From the NCBI GenBank assembly GCA_019417325.1, contig DXVO01000014.1, positions 1 through 64,000 on the forward strand: DNA of 64,000 bases, given 5' to 3'. The notes under the pieces are model-generated. The model made no database searches and was not told the DNA's origin. It saw only the letters and a program-made list of their open reading frames with translations. Position 1 is the stretch's first letter. The number at the start of each line of letters is the position of its first letter. The position numbers and the translations under genes are program-made. Below, in pieces: positions 18,501 through 27,549 of the stretch. The DNA comes from Parabacteroides sp. GTDB taxonomy: Bacteria; Bacteroidota; Bacteroidia; Bacteroidales; Tannerellaceae.

Positions 18501-18522
18501 AATGCTTATTTACATAAGCATT
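18501..18522. repeat. perfect hairpin inside the invertible segment
   Basis: AATGCTTAT and ATAAGCATT pair perfectly around a 4-base loop. There is no T run, so a terminator is unlikely; a recombination accessory site or operator is possible. Role unknown. Confidence 0.5.
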
Positions 18523-18591
18523 GTAAATCAGAGGAATGAATGGATTTTTCTCTTTGTTTTTATGTTAAAATCACAAATTGAGATTAGATTT

Positions 18592-18623
18592 TTTGGTGTT
18601 ATAATAAATTTATTTTACATTTG
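18592..18623 (+). promoter_or_regulatory. consensus Bacteroidetes promoter for susC, inside the invertible segment
   Basis: TTTG at 18592-18595, a 20-base spacer and TACATTTG at 18616-18623 match both elements of the housekeeping promoter exactly. Transcription would start near 18630, giving a leader of about 90 bases. Since it moves with the segment, it should serve whichever susC is joined. Confidence 0.8.
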
Positions 18624-18717
18624 TCGACCCTTATTGTTATTTTAGTAATAAATCTTGTGTTGGAAGTTTTAAATTAAAAGAATTTGTTATTTATAAGTTA
18701 AATATAAAAGTGTGTCT

Positions 18718-21700
18718 ATGAAAAGGTTGACTTATCTTTTGTTTTGCCTACTGATAAGTATTGGCATGGCTACAGCTCAGACTATGAAGGTAACAGGGAC
18801 TGTTATCTCTGCTGAGGATAATGAGCCGGTTATTGGAGCATCCATTGTGGTGAAAGGAACTACTGTGGGTACAGTTACGGATATTGATGGTGCATTTTCT
18901 TTGGATGTACCAAGTTCTGCGAAGACCCTGGTCTTTTCTTATGTTGGAATGATATCCCAGGAATTAGCTGTAAAACCAACATTGAATGTTTCATTAAAGC
19001 CTGATGTAGAGGTGCTTGATGAAGTTGTCGTAACAGGTTATGGTAATTTCAAGAAGTCTTCATTTACGGGTGCTGCATCAAGTGTTTCTACTGAAAAGTT
19101 GCAGGATGTTCCCTCTTTAAGTGTACAATCTAAGTTGGCTGGTGCCGTGTCTGGTGTACAGATTACTTCTACTTCCGGACAGCCGGGTGCAGTGGAATCT
19201 GTCCGTATTCGTGGTATGGGTTCAATCAATGCAGGTAATGAACCGTTGTATGTAATCGACGGTGTTCCTATGATGACTGGAAACAATAATAGTTTCTCTT
19301 ATGATGATGCAGGTAACAGTATGCTTTCTTCATTGAACAGCAATGATATAGAGTCGATGACTGTTATTAAAGATGCTGCTGCGGCATCTCTTTACGGTTC
19401 GCGTGCAGCGAATGGTGTAATTGTTATTACTACTAAAAAAGGTACCGCAGGAAAGACTAAATTTACTGCTAAAGCAGACTGGGGTTTCTCTAATATGGCA
19501 ATCAATTACCGTCCGACTTTAAATGGAAATGATAGACGTGATATTTTGTATTTGGGCCTGAAAAACAGTGCATTAAATGAAGGTAAAAATGAAGCGGATG
19601 CGCTTGCTTATGCCGATAGTAAAATTGATAATTATGCAGCTGTTCCCTGGAGTGGTTACACAGATTGGAAAGACGTCTTGTTCCGTAATGGTTCTCACCA
19701 GAATTATGAAGTAAATGCACAGGGTGGTAATGATAAAACAAGATTTTATTCTTCTCTTTCTTATACAAAACAGAACGGTATTACTTTACAGTCTGGTTAT
19801 GAACGTGTAACAGGACGTGCAAACCTTACTCATAAAGCAGGGCGTGTTACTTTGGAAGCTAACACCTTGTATTCATTGTCTACTCAGGATGTAAATAGTG
19901 AAGGTACAAGTTTCTCCAGTCCGATTATGTGTTTGTCTATGACTGCATCACCTTCTACATTCCCGTATAATGAAGATGGAACCTGGTCTACAAACTTCCC
20001 TGCGTTGAATGGAGCGAATCCTCTTCAGACAGCAACTTACAACTATAACAAGAATAAAGTAAACCGTTTTCTGGGAACAGTCTCTGCCACCTGGAATATC
20101 TGGGACAACCTGAATGTGAAGGAAATAATCAGTTATGACTTTAACCAGAGTAATAACCGCGTTTGGTGGGATCCCCGTTCAAATGACGGACGTACTGCAA
20201 AAGGTGTTTTCCAACGTTATATGTCAAACCGTAGTAAACTGAATACGCAAACACAGTTGACTTATAATAAGACTATCGCCGAAAAGCATAACCTGGATAT
20301 CTTATTGGGATATGAAACGGAAGATTACCAATTGGATTATACCTATTCAAACGGTTCCCAGTATCCTTCTTATATGGAAGAGATTGCAAATGCAGGTTTG
20401 ACCCGTGCCTCAAGTTTGGTTAAGGGATACCGTATGGTTTCTTACCTTGGACGTATCAATTATGACTTTGAAAATAAATATTATGCAAGTGCCAGCTACC
20501 GTCGTGATGGTAGTTCACGTTTAGCTCGCGATAGCCGTTGGGGTGATTTCTGGTCTGTATCCGGTTCTTGGCGTTTTTCTCAGGAAGGCTTTATGGAATC
20601 TGTGTCGCATGTGATCAGTGATGCTAAACTGCGTGCTTCTTATGGTTTGAACGGAACACAGCCGGAAGATTATTATGCTTATATGGGCTTATACCAATAT
20701 GGTTACAATTATAATGGTTTTGGTGGTTCTGCCGAATCTTCTTTCTTTAATGGTAATTTGAAGTGGGAAAAGAACCATGCCCTGAATGTCGGTTTGGATG
20801 TAACACTGTTTAACCGTATTTCGATTGCTGCGGAATGGTATAATCGTGATACCAAGGATTTGATTATGTATAAACCGATTTCTGCAGTGCTGGGTATTTT
20901 AGACAGTAAAGCGAAAGCTAATAAATTGTTGAATGTGGGTTCTATGAGAAACCGTGGTTTTGAATTGGAAATCAAATCAACAAACATCCAGAATAAGAAC
21001 CTGACCTGGACTACTTCTTTGAATCTGGGACACAATAAAAATACGTTGACAAAATTGGATGGCGAACAAGACCAGGTTATCGACGGTATTTTGATTCATA
21101 AAGTAGGAGAAACTTATAACTCTTTCTATGCTTATGAATATGCAGGTGTAGATTCGCAAACTGGTAAGGAGTTATACTATATCAATAAAGACGGAAGCCG
21201 TGAAACAACTACTAACTCGGCAAAGGCTGATAAAGTGATTGTCGGTAATGCCGACCCCAAACTTCAGGGTGGTTTAACCAACTATATCGGATGGAAGTTT
21301 ATCGACTTCAATTTTACCCTGACTTATTCTTTAGGCGGACATGCCTTTGATAAAGCTTCCTGGTTACAAAGCAACGGGGGTACTTACCATTATCTGGGAA
21401 ATATTCCTTCTTATTATAAAATAGAAGATACCTGGCAGAAACCGGGAGATGACGCTAAATTGCCGCAGTTCGCTGAAGGAAACAAAAATATTGTTTCTTC
21501 ACGATGGATGATGTCAACGAACCACTTACGTCTGAAAAATATGACAGTCGGATTTACAATGCCTCAGGAATGGACCAGAAGAGCTGGTATTGATAAACTG
21601 AGAGCGTATATTTCCGGAAACAACCTGTTGACATGGAAATCAAAAGACCTGTATGTTGATCCGGAAGGTCCGGTAAACGGTCTTGTTACATTTGAAACAC

Positions 21701-21744
21701 CGGCTTTGAGAACGGTTACATTTGGTATTGAACTTGGTTTCTAA
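18718..21744 (+). CDS. SusC/RagA family TonB-dependent receptor, complete (ON) copy
   Basis: 1008 residues from ATG 18718; an in-frame GTG at 18712 is a poorer start. Signal peptide LLFCLLISIGMATAQ is followed by a carboxypeptidase-regulatory-like beta domain (VTGTVISAEDNEPVIGASI), the plug domain (DEVVVTGYG, SLYGSRAANGVIVI) and a 22-strand-type outer-membrane barrel ending in F. It imports a ligand with SusD using TonB energy. There is no N-terminal STN signalling domain and no anti-sigma gene, so control appears to be by DNA inversion: residues 1-63 are on the invertible segment and the rest is fixed. The susD gene follows after 25 bases. Confidence 0.95.
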   Translation: MKRLTYLLFCLLISIGMATAQTMKVTGTVISAEDNEPVIGASIVVKGTTVGTVTDIDGAFSLDVPSSAKTLVFSYVGMISQELAVKPTLNVSLKPDVEVLDEVVVTGYGNFKKSSFTGAASSVSTEKLQDVPSLSVQSKLAGAVSGVQITSTSGQPGAVESVRIRGMGSINAGNEPLYVIDGVPMMTGNNNSFSYDDAGNSMLSSLNSNDIESMTVIKDAAAASLYGSRAANGVIVITTKKGTAGKTKFTAKADWGFSNMAINYRPTLNGNDRRDILYLGLKNSALNEGKNEADALAYADSKIDNYAAVPWSGYTDWKDVLFRNGSHQNYEVNAQGGNDKTRFYSSLSYTKQNGITLQSGYERVTGRANLTHKAGRVTLEANTLYSLSTQDVNSEGTSFSSPIMCLSMTASPSTFPYNEDGTWSTNFPALNGANPLQTATYNYNKNKVNRFLGTVSATWNIWDNLNVKEIISYDFNQSNNRVWWDPRSNDGRTAKGVFQRYMSNRSKLNTQTQLTYNKTIAEKHNLDILLGYETEDYQLDYTYSNGSQYPSYMEEIANAGLTRASSLVKGYRMVSYLGRINYDFENKYYASASYRRDGSSRLARDSRWGDFWSVSGSWRFSQEGFMESVSHVISDAKLRASYGLNGTQPEDYYAYMGLYQYGYNYNGFGGSAESSFFNGNLKWEKNHALNVGLDVTLFNRISIAAEWYNRDTKDLIMYKPISAVLGILDSKAKANKLLNVGSMRNRGFELEIKSTNIQNKNLTWTTSLNLGHNKNTLTKLDGEQDQVIDGILIHKVGETYNSFYAYEYAGVDSQTGKELYYINKDGSRETTTNSAKADKVIVGNADPKLQGGLTNYIGWKFIDFNFTLTYSLGGHAFDKASWLQSNGGTYHYLGNIPSYYKIEDTWQKPGDDAKLPQFAEGNKNIVSSRWMMSTNHLRLKNMTVGFTMPQEWTRRAGIDKLRAYISGNNLLTWKSKDLYVDPEGPVNGLVTFETPALRTVTFGIELGF
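18907..18926. repeat. right inverted repeat of the susC switch
   Basis: GTACCAAGTTCTGCGAAGAC, identical in inverse orientation to 18174-18193 and in the same codon phase, so recombination anywhere inside it keeps the reading frame. Confidence 0.95.
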
Positions 21745-21769
21745 TTTTAAATAATCAATTTAGAGTAAT

Positions 21770-23260
21770 ATGAAAAAGATATATAAATCTATCTCTGTTG
21801 CACTGGCTATGTTTACACTTACGGCTTGTGGAAATAGCTGGCTGGACCTGAAGCCATCGGATGGAGTGGAGACTTCGGAGTCTATAACAAATTATAATGA
21901 TGCTTTGACTGCTTACTATGGAATGTATGACGGTTTGCAGGGTAACTCGACTTTCAATTCTTATTATGCAGCGCGTATGTTTTATTATGGGGATGTACGT
22001 GGAGATGATATGCAGGCAAGAGATCAGGGAATGCGTTCTTCTGCCTGTTATGAAATGAGATATACGGCAGACGATGCACCTAATATGTGGAATGTTCCTT
22101 ATAATGTAATCCGTCGTGCAAACGGCCTGATTGAATCTATCGATAATAAGCAGGTTACGGATGCTACCGAGGCACAGGTAGGCAAAATTTATGCAGAAGC
22201 AAAAGCTGTACGTGCATTGGTGCATTTTGACCTTGTCCGTATTTATGCTATGCCCTATACAGCAGACAATGGTGCTTCGTTGGGCGTTCCGGTTATGACT
22301 AAAAGACTGGATAGTGATGAGTTGCCAACCCGTAATACGGTTGCTGAAGTTTATACTCAAGTAGTAAAAGACTTGACGGATGCTATCAACAGCAACTATA
22401 TGGAAACGAAGAAGAGTAAAGGTTATTTCAATGTATGGACCGCTAAATCTTTGTTGTCTCGTGTTTACCTGTATATGGGTAAAAATAAAGAAGCGTTGGA
22501 ACTGGCAGAAGATGTAATTGAACATTCCGGATATGAACTGTGGAAAAATGAAGAGTATGTGGATGCATGGAACAAAGACAACGGTGCTCATGCCAACGAA
22601 ATGATATTCGAAATTATCAACGAAAGCTCTGACGACTGGGCAGACCGTGAAGGTATTGCTTACTTATATAATGAAAACGGATATGCAGACGCTATCGTAA
22701 CGAAGTCTTTCAGTGATATGCTTGGAAAAGATCCGAAGGATGTTCGTAATGAAATTATATTAAAAGCAGTTAAGGATAAAGATTTAATTAAGAAATTCGG
22801 TGAAGCCAAAGTGTTCGTAAACAAATTTCCGGCTGATAAGTCAGGAGATATGCGTTTAAACAATTTACCGGTTATCCGCTTGTCTGAAGTCTATCTGAAT
22901 GCTGCGGAGGCTGCGGCAAAACAAAATAAGAATGATGTTGCTGCTAAATATTTGAATGCGATTGTAAAACGTGCAAATCCAGATGCTGCAACTATTGCCG
23001 ATGCTGATGCGACACTCAGCCGTGTTATACTTGAGCGGCGCAAAGAATTCGTAGGTGAAGGACACCGCTTCTTTGATGCAATGAGAAATAATGAAACAAT
23101 TGTCCGCTACACGAGTGATGCGGACAAAGGCTTCCATTATTCATTGAATGCCGAGTCGCAGAAATTCAACCGGACATACTTCCGCGCTATCTTGCCGATA
23201 CCTGTAACTGAAACAGATGCGAACCCCAATATCGCAAAACAGCAGAATCCAGGCTATTAA
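21770..23260 (+). CDS. SusD/RagB family outer-membrane lipoprotein (partner of the complete SusC)
   Basis: 496 residues. Signal peptide with lipobox ending LTAC (Cys20), then the SusD fold: helical repeats (AKAVRALVHFDLVRIYAMPY, AKSLLSRVYLYMGKNKEA) and the conserved late region (VIRLSEVYLNAAEAAAKQ, RRKEFVGEGHRFFDAMR). It caps the SusC barrel at the cell surface. It differs strongly from the other SusD in the window, so the two pairs probably take up different ligands. Confidence 0.95.
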   Translation: MKKIYKSISVALAMFTLTACGNSWLDLKPSDGVETSESITNYNDALTAYYGMYDGLQGNSTFNSYYAARMFYYGDVRGDDMQARDQGMRSSACYEMRYTADDAPNMWNVPYNVIRRANGLIESIDNKQVTDATEAQVGKIYAEAKAVRALVHFDLVRIYAMPYTADNGASLGVPVMTKRLDSDELPTRNTVAEVYTQVVKDLTDAINSNYMETKKSKGYFNVWTAKSLLSRVYLYMGKNKEALELAEDVIEHSGYELWKNEEYVDAWNKDNGAHANEMIFEIINESSDDWADREGIAYLYNENGYADAIVTKSFSDMLGKDPKDVRNEIILKAVKDKDLIKKFGEAKVFVNKFPADKSGDMRLNNLPVIRLSEVYLNAAEAAAKQNKNDVAAKYLNAIVKRANPDAATIADADATLSRVILERRKEFVGEGHRFFDAMRNNETIVRYTSDADKGFHYSLNAESQKFNRTYFRAILPIPVTETDANPNIAKQQNPGY

Positions 23261-23287
23261 ATAGCAATATTTAGTATTTCCATATAT

Positions 23288-23327
23288 GAAAGCCAACTAA
23301 TTCGAAATCGATTAGTTGGCTTTTTTT
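23288..23327 (+). terminator. terminator after susD
   Basis: AAAGCCAACTAAT pairs with ATTAGTTGGCTTT (13 base pairs), followed by a T run. It closes the susC-susD unit. The remaining 280 bases before the recombinase show only the candidate promoter at 23547-23579. Confidence 0.85.
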
Positions 23328-23546
23328 GTAAATGAATGTGTGTATAGTCTTATAGCTTCTTTTTCAGTTATATATAGAAGATGAAAGATTCTTTAAAAAG
23401 TTATCACCAATGAAAAAATCGGAAAAATCACAGTCTTTTATTATTCATTGTTGTGCCTCCGGAAAATGTGTATAAATCTAAGATTTGAATAGGCTTGTGT
23501 ATAAGAAGAATGAATATGGTCCTCTTGGGCTGTAACAAACTTTTTG

Positions 23547-23579
23547 TTTGTCTTGTATAAAATAAAGAACATATTATTG
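23547..23579 (+). promoter_or_regulatory. candidate promoter of the tyrosine recombinase
   Basis: TTTG, a 21-base spacer and TATTATTG (one mismatch to TAnnTTTG). It would start transcription about 30 bases before the ATG at 23615. Confidence 0.5.
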
Positions 23580-23614
23580 TTCCTTCGTGTTCTCATTCAG
23601 AAATTAAATGTATC

Positions 23615-24784
23615 ATGGAAAAAGTTATTTACAACTTAGTGTTCAATAGGAAGAAGCTATTGAACGCAGATGGAAAAGCTTTGATTCAGGTGGAGGCCTA
23701 CCTGAACAGGCAAAAAAAGTATTTCTCAACAAAGGTGTATGTAAAACCTTGTCAGTGGGATAGCAAAAGGCGGATGGTAAAGAATCATCCAAATATGGAT
23801 TCATTGAATCAATATCTTTCAGACTATGTTTCAAATCTGGAACGTAAGGAGTTGGAAATGGTTCAAAGTGGAAAATTGTTCTCTTTGAGAGGATTAAAAG
23901 ATAAGTCGTCTGGTGATGATATGATTTCTTTCACCGAATTTATGCATAGGGAAATTGCCCATTCCAACTTAAAGGAGTCAACCTTGAAAAATCATTTGTC
24001 TACTTTGCAGGTGTTGTCTTCTTATAAGAGGGAAGTAACTTTTGATGATTTGACCTTTAACTTCCTCTGCGATTTTGAATATTATCTTTTAATGCACAAG
24101 TATCATAGGAATACGATAGCCAAACATATGAAACATTTGAAACGCTATGTAAATCTGGCTATCAACAAGGACTTGTTTGAATTACAAAGATATCCTTTCC
24201 GTAAGTATAAGATTAAATATATGGAAAGTAAAAGAGGTCATCTTACGCCGGAAGAGTTAGACCAGTTAGAGTCTATAAGTCAGAGGCTTCGCTCAACATT
24301 GAGGAGAGCTTTGGATATGTTTTTGTTTAGCTGTTATACTGGGCTTCGTTTTTCTGATATTGTAAGCATAACGCGTGAAAATTTCCATATGATAGATGAT
24401 AAGCTTTGGTTGATTTATTCATCCGTTAAAACCGATGTCAGTGTACGGCTTCCTTTGTTTTTGCTATTTGATGGTAAAGCGCGGGTTATTTATGAGCAAT
24501 ATATAAGGAATAATAAGAAGACATTATTTAATGTCCCGCTTTCCTCAAATTCTAATATCAATAAACAATTGAAACGAATTTGTATTGTAGCCGGCATAGA
24601 TAAAAAGGTATCTTTTCACACGGCCCGTCATACAAATGCAACATTACTATTATATAATGGGGCCAATATTACGACCGTACAGAAGTTGTTAGGACATAAA
24701 AGTGTGCGTACTACAGAAATTTATAGTAATATTATGGATATGACGGTTGTACGTGATTTAGAGAATATCAGAGTGAAGTGGTAA
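23615..24784 (+). CDS. tyrosine-type site-specific recombinase, candidate invertase for the susC switch
   Basis: 389 residues with the usual three parts: N-terminal arm-binding domain (about 1-95), SAM-like core-binding domain (about 105-200) and catalytic domain. All catalytic residues are visible: R245 in TGLRFSD, H335 and R338 in HTARH, H361 in LGHKS and the nucleophile Y370 in TEIYSNI. Bacteroidetes recombinases of this type are known to invert short DNA segments that switch surface proteins. It lies about 4.7 kb from the inverted repeats, beyond one SusC/SusD pair, and there are no other phage or conjugation genes, so a dedicated invertase is the likeliest role (inference). Confidence 0.88.
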   Translation: MEKVIYNLVFNRKKLLNADGKALIQVEAYLNRQKKYFSTKVYVKPCQWDSKRRMVKNHPNMDSLNQYLSDYVSNLERKELEMVQSGKLFSLRGLKDKSSGDDMISFTEFMHREIAHSNLKESTLKNHLSTLQVLSSYKREVTFDDLTFNFLCDFEYYLLMHKYHRNTIAKHMKHLKRYVNLAINKDLFELQRYPFRKYKIKYMESKRGHLTPEELDQLESISQRLRSTLRRALDMFLFSCYTGLRFSDIVSITRENFHMIDDKLWLIYSSVKTDVSVRLPLFLLFDGKARVIYEQYIRNNKKTLFNVPLSSNSNINKQLKRICIVAGIDKKVSFHTARHTNATLLLYNGANITTVQKLLGHKSVRTTEIYSNIMDMTVVRDLENIRVKW

Positions 24785-24792
24785 AATTTCTG

Positions 24793-24833
24793 GCTCGCCG
24801 GAAAGCGCCGGAGAAGACCTTTTCGGCGAGGCT
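24793..24833. repeat. GC-rich hairpin after the recombinase gene
   Basis: CTCGCCG and CGGCGAG pair around a GC-rich loop that stands out from the AT-rich surroundings. There is no T run. It could be a weak terminator or a protein-binding structure. Confidence 0.4.
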
Positions 24834-25028
24834 GATTATAGTTATTTGAAAGGATATAAGTGATTGTGGTTTTGACAAAATGAAATTTGAATATGCTTCA
24901 TACTAATGTATAAGTGGGTTGTGTCTGTCTTTTTGCTATAAAAAACTGCTATCAAACATTAAAAATGCCCATAAATTTTACACGAATTATATTTTGAAAA
25001 GTAAATAAAATATACGACTTTTGTCTGC

Positions 25029-26303
25029 ATGATGAATCAACCGTTAGCAGAGAGATTACGTCCGAAGACGTTGGATGACTATATCGGGCAGAAGCATCTG
25101 GTAGGACAGGGAGCTGTTCTTAGAAAGATGATAGATGCCGGTCGTGTTCCTTCTTTTATATTATGGGGACCTCCGGGAGTTGGAAAGACAACTTTGGCAC
25201 AAATCATTTCAAATAAGCTGGAAGCTTCGTTTTATACATTGAGTGCAATTAGTTCGGGAGTAAAGGATGTCCGTGAGGTGATAGAAAAAGCAAAAAGTAA
25301 CCGCTTTTTCAATACTGTATCTCCAATCCTGTTTATCGATGAAATTCACCGTTTTAGTAAATCACAACAAGATTCATTGTTGAATGCCGTAGAGACGGGG
25401 GTGGTTACATTAATCGGAGCGACGACAGAGAATCCTTCATTTGAAGTGATCCGTCCCTTGTTATCACGTTGCCAGGTATATGTGTTGAAGTCGTTGGATA
25501 AAAATGATTTATTGACTTTATTGCACAAGGCAGTTACAGAAGACATTCTTCTTAAGGAGAAGAATATAATATTGAAAGAAACAGACGCCATGCTGCGCTA
25601 TTCCGGAGGGGATGCGAGAAAGTTGCTGAATATATTGGAACTTGTAGTGGCTGCTGAAGAAGAATATGATAAGATTGAAATAACGGACGAAAAAGTTGTA
25701 GAGCGTTTGCAGGAAAATCCTGCGGCGTATGATAAAGGCGGAGAGATGCATTATGACATTATATCGGCATTTATCAAATCTATACGGGGTAGTGACCCGG
25801 ATGCTGCCATTTATTGGCTGGCCCGGATGGTGGCAGGAGGAGAAGATCCCGAGTTTATAGCTCGTCGTTTGGTTATTTCAGCATCTGAAGATATCGGATT
25901 AGCGAATCCGAATGCTCTTTTGCTTGCAAATGCTTGTTTTGAAGCTTTGAAAAAAATCGGTTGGCCTGAAGGGCGGATTATTTTAGCAGAAACAACAGTT
26001 TATCTGGCTTGTAGTCCTAAAAGTAATTCGGCTTATATGGCAATAAATGAGGCCTTGGATCTGGTAGAGCGTACAGGAAACCTGCCTGTCCCTCTGCATT
26101 TGCGTAATGCTCCCACAAAACTAATGGCGGAGTTGAACTACGGAAAAGACTATAAGTATGCCCACGATTATGAAAATCATTTTGTCAAACAAGATTTTCT
26201 TCCAAAAGAGATTTTGAATAAACGGTTATGGAAAGGACAGGAAAATCCGTCAGAACAGAAGCTGATCGAGCAAATGAAACGTTTATGGGGTGATCGGTAT
26301 TAA
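25029..26303 (+). CDS. rarA: replication-associated recombination protein A (RarA/MgsA)
   Basis: 424 residues, normal length. AAA+ clamp-loader-like ATPase that acts at stalled replication forks. Start PLAERLRPKTLDDYIGQ is typical; Walker A GPPGVGKT is at 47-54, Walker B ILFIDEIH near 100, sensor 1 GATTENPS and the arginine-finger region PLLSRC. The C-terminal tetramerisation part has the conserved ARRLVISASEDIGLANP and KLMAELNYGKDYKYAHDY. The first two codons are both ATG, so it may start at 25032. Confidence 0.95.
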   Translation: MMNQPLAERLRPKTLDDYIGQKHLVGQGAVLRKMIDAGRVPSFILWGPPGVGKTTLAQIISNKLEASFYTLSAISSGVKDVREVIEKAKSNRFFNTVSPILFIDEIHRFSKSQQDSLLNAVETGVVTLIGATTENPSFEVIRPLLSRCQVYVLKSLDKNDLLTLLHKAVTEDILLKEKNIILKETDAMLRYSGGDARKLLNILELVVAAEEEYDKIEITDEKVVERLQENPAAYDKGGEMHYDIISAFIKSIRGSDPDAAIYWLARMVAGGEDPEFIARRLVISASEDIGLANPNALLLANACFEALKKIGWPEGRIILAETTVYLACSPKSNSAYMAINEALDLVERTGNLPVPLHLRNAPTKLMAELNYGKDYKYAHDYENHFVKQDFLPKEILNKRLWKGQENPSEQKLIEQMKRLWGDRY

Positions 26304-26479
26304 CTGACACGGAAAAGCTCTACTTGTGGATAAAAAGTTATAAAAATAAGCAAAAAGATAGCTTTTTGATAAGAATTTTCCATTTTAAGGCTTTGCTTTA
26401 TTAATTAAATCCGTACATTAGCCGCACTTTTTTGAAAAATGCGTTACTTAAATTATATAACATTAAAAAAGACATTGGT

Positions 26480-27547
26480 ATGAAGAAGCACAATTTTTCT
26501 GCAGGTCCCTCTATCCTGAGTGAGTTCACAATTAAGAATACTGCAGCAGCAGTTGAAAATTTTGCAGGAACAGGGTTGTCAATTCTTGAAGTTTCTCACA
26601 GAGGAAAAGAATTTGTTGCCGTCAATGATGAAGCGCGTGCGTTGATTAAAGAGTTGCTGGACGTACCGGCTGGTTATGAAGTCGTATTTATGGGTGGTGG
26701 TGCAAGTATGCAGTTCTGTATGGTTCCTTATAACTTGTTGAATAAAAAAGCATCTTATCTGGATACTGGTACATGGGCATCCAATGCGATTAAAGAAGCT
26801 AAATTATTTGGAGAAGTAGAAGTCGTTGCTTCCTCTAAAGATGCAAACTATACTTATATTCCTAAAGGATATTCAATCGCTGAAGATTCTGATTATTTCC
26901 ATTTTACTTCCAACAATACAATTTATGGAACTGAAATGCGTAATGATCCGGATGTAAAACAGCGTTTGGTAGCTGATATGTCTTCTGACATATTCTCTCG
27001 TCCGATCGATATTTCCAAATATGATATTATCTATGCCGGAGCACAGAAAAACTTGGCTCCTGCTGGTGTAACATTGGCTATCGTACGTGTGGATGCTCTT
27101 GGACATGTAGACCGTCCTATACCTACTATGCTGAACTACAACACGCATATTAAGAAAGATTCTATGTTCAATACACCTCCTGTATTGCCTATCTATTCTG
27201 CTTTACAGACATTGAAATGGTATAAGGAACAGGGTGGTATCGCTGCTATGGAAAAGAAAGATAAAGAAAATGCAGCTATCCTGTATGATGAAATCGATCG
27301 TAACAAATTGTTTAAAGGTACAGTGGCTCCGGAAGACCGTTCTATTATGAATGTATGTTTCATTATGAATGACGAATATAAGGAACTGGAAGACGAATTT
27401 AGCAAATTTGCAGCAGCTGCCGGTATGGTAGGTATCAAAGGTCACCGTTCTGTTGGTGGTTTCCGTGCTTCTCTGTATAACGCAATGCCGAAGAGCAGCG
27501 TAGAAGCTTTGATTGCATGTATGAAAGAATTTGAAAAGAATCATTGA
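26480..27547 (+). CDS. serC: phosphoserine aminotransferase
   Basis: 355 residues from ATG 26480; the frame is open from a TTG at 26432, but MKKHNFSAGPS is the family start. PLP-dependent class V aminotransferase that converts 3-phosphohydroxypyruvate to phosphoserine, and also serves pyridoxine synthesis in many bacteria. The PLP lysine is about K190 in YAGAQKNLAP; N-terminal FSAGPS and C-terminal GHRSVGGFRAS are typical. Its stop is 2 bases before serA, so the two are translationally close. Confidence 0.96.
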   Translation: MKKHNFSAGPSILSEFTIKNTAAAVENFAGTGLSILEVSHRGKEFVAVNDEARALIKELLDVPAGYEVVFMGGGASMQFCMVPYNLLNKKASYLDTGTWASNAIKEAKLFGEVEVVASSKDANYTYIPKGYSIAEDSDYFHFTSNNTIYGTEMRNDPDVKQRLVADMSSDIFSRPIDISKYDIIYAGAQKNLAPAGVTLAIVRVDALGHVDRPIPTMLNYNTHIKKDSMFNTPPVLPIYSALQTLKWYKEQGGIAAMEKKDKENAAILYDEIDRNKLFKGTVAPEDRSIMNVCFIMNDEYKELEDEFSKFAAAAGMVGIKGHRSVGGFRASLYNAMPKSSVEALIACMKEFEKNH

Positions 27548-27549
27548 TT

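Larger units (their letters stand above)
18194..18906. other. probable invertible segment carrying promoter and SusC N-terminus
   Basis: 713 bases between the identical inverted repeats. In plus orientation it holds about 520 bases of AT-rich non-coding DNA, a consensus promoter (18592-18623), the start codon at 18718 and 63 codons for signal peptide and N-terminal domain. A 9-base-pair hairpin (18501-18522) and a direct repeat ATTGAAAATCAAYGGAT (18206 and 18263) also lie inside. No promoter of the same type is seen on the opposite strand, so only one susC can be driven at a time. This accounts for the gene-free stretch 18197-18717. Confidence 0.85.
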
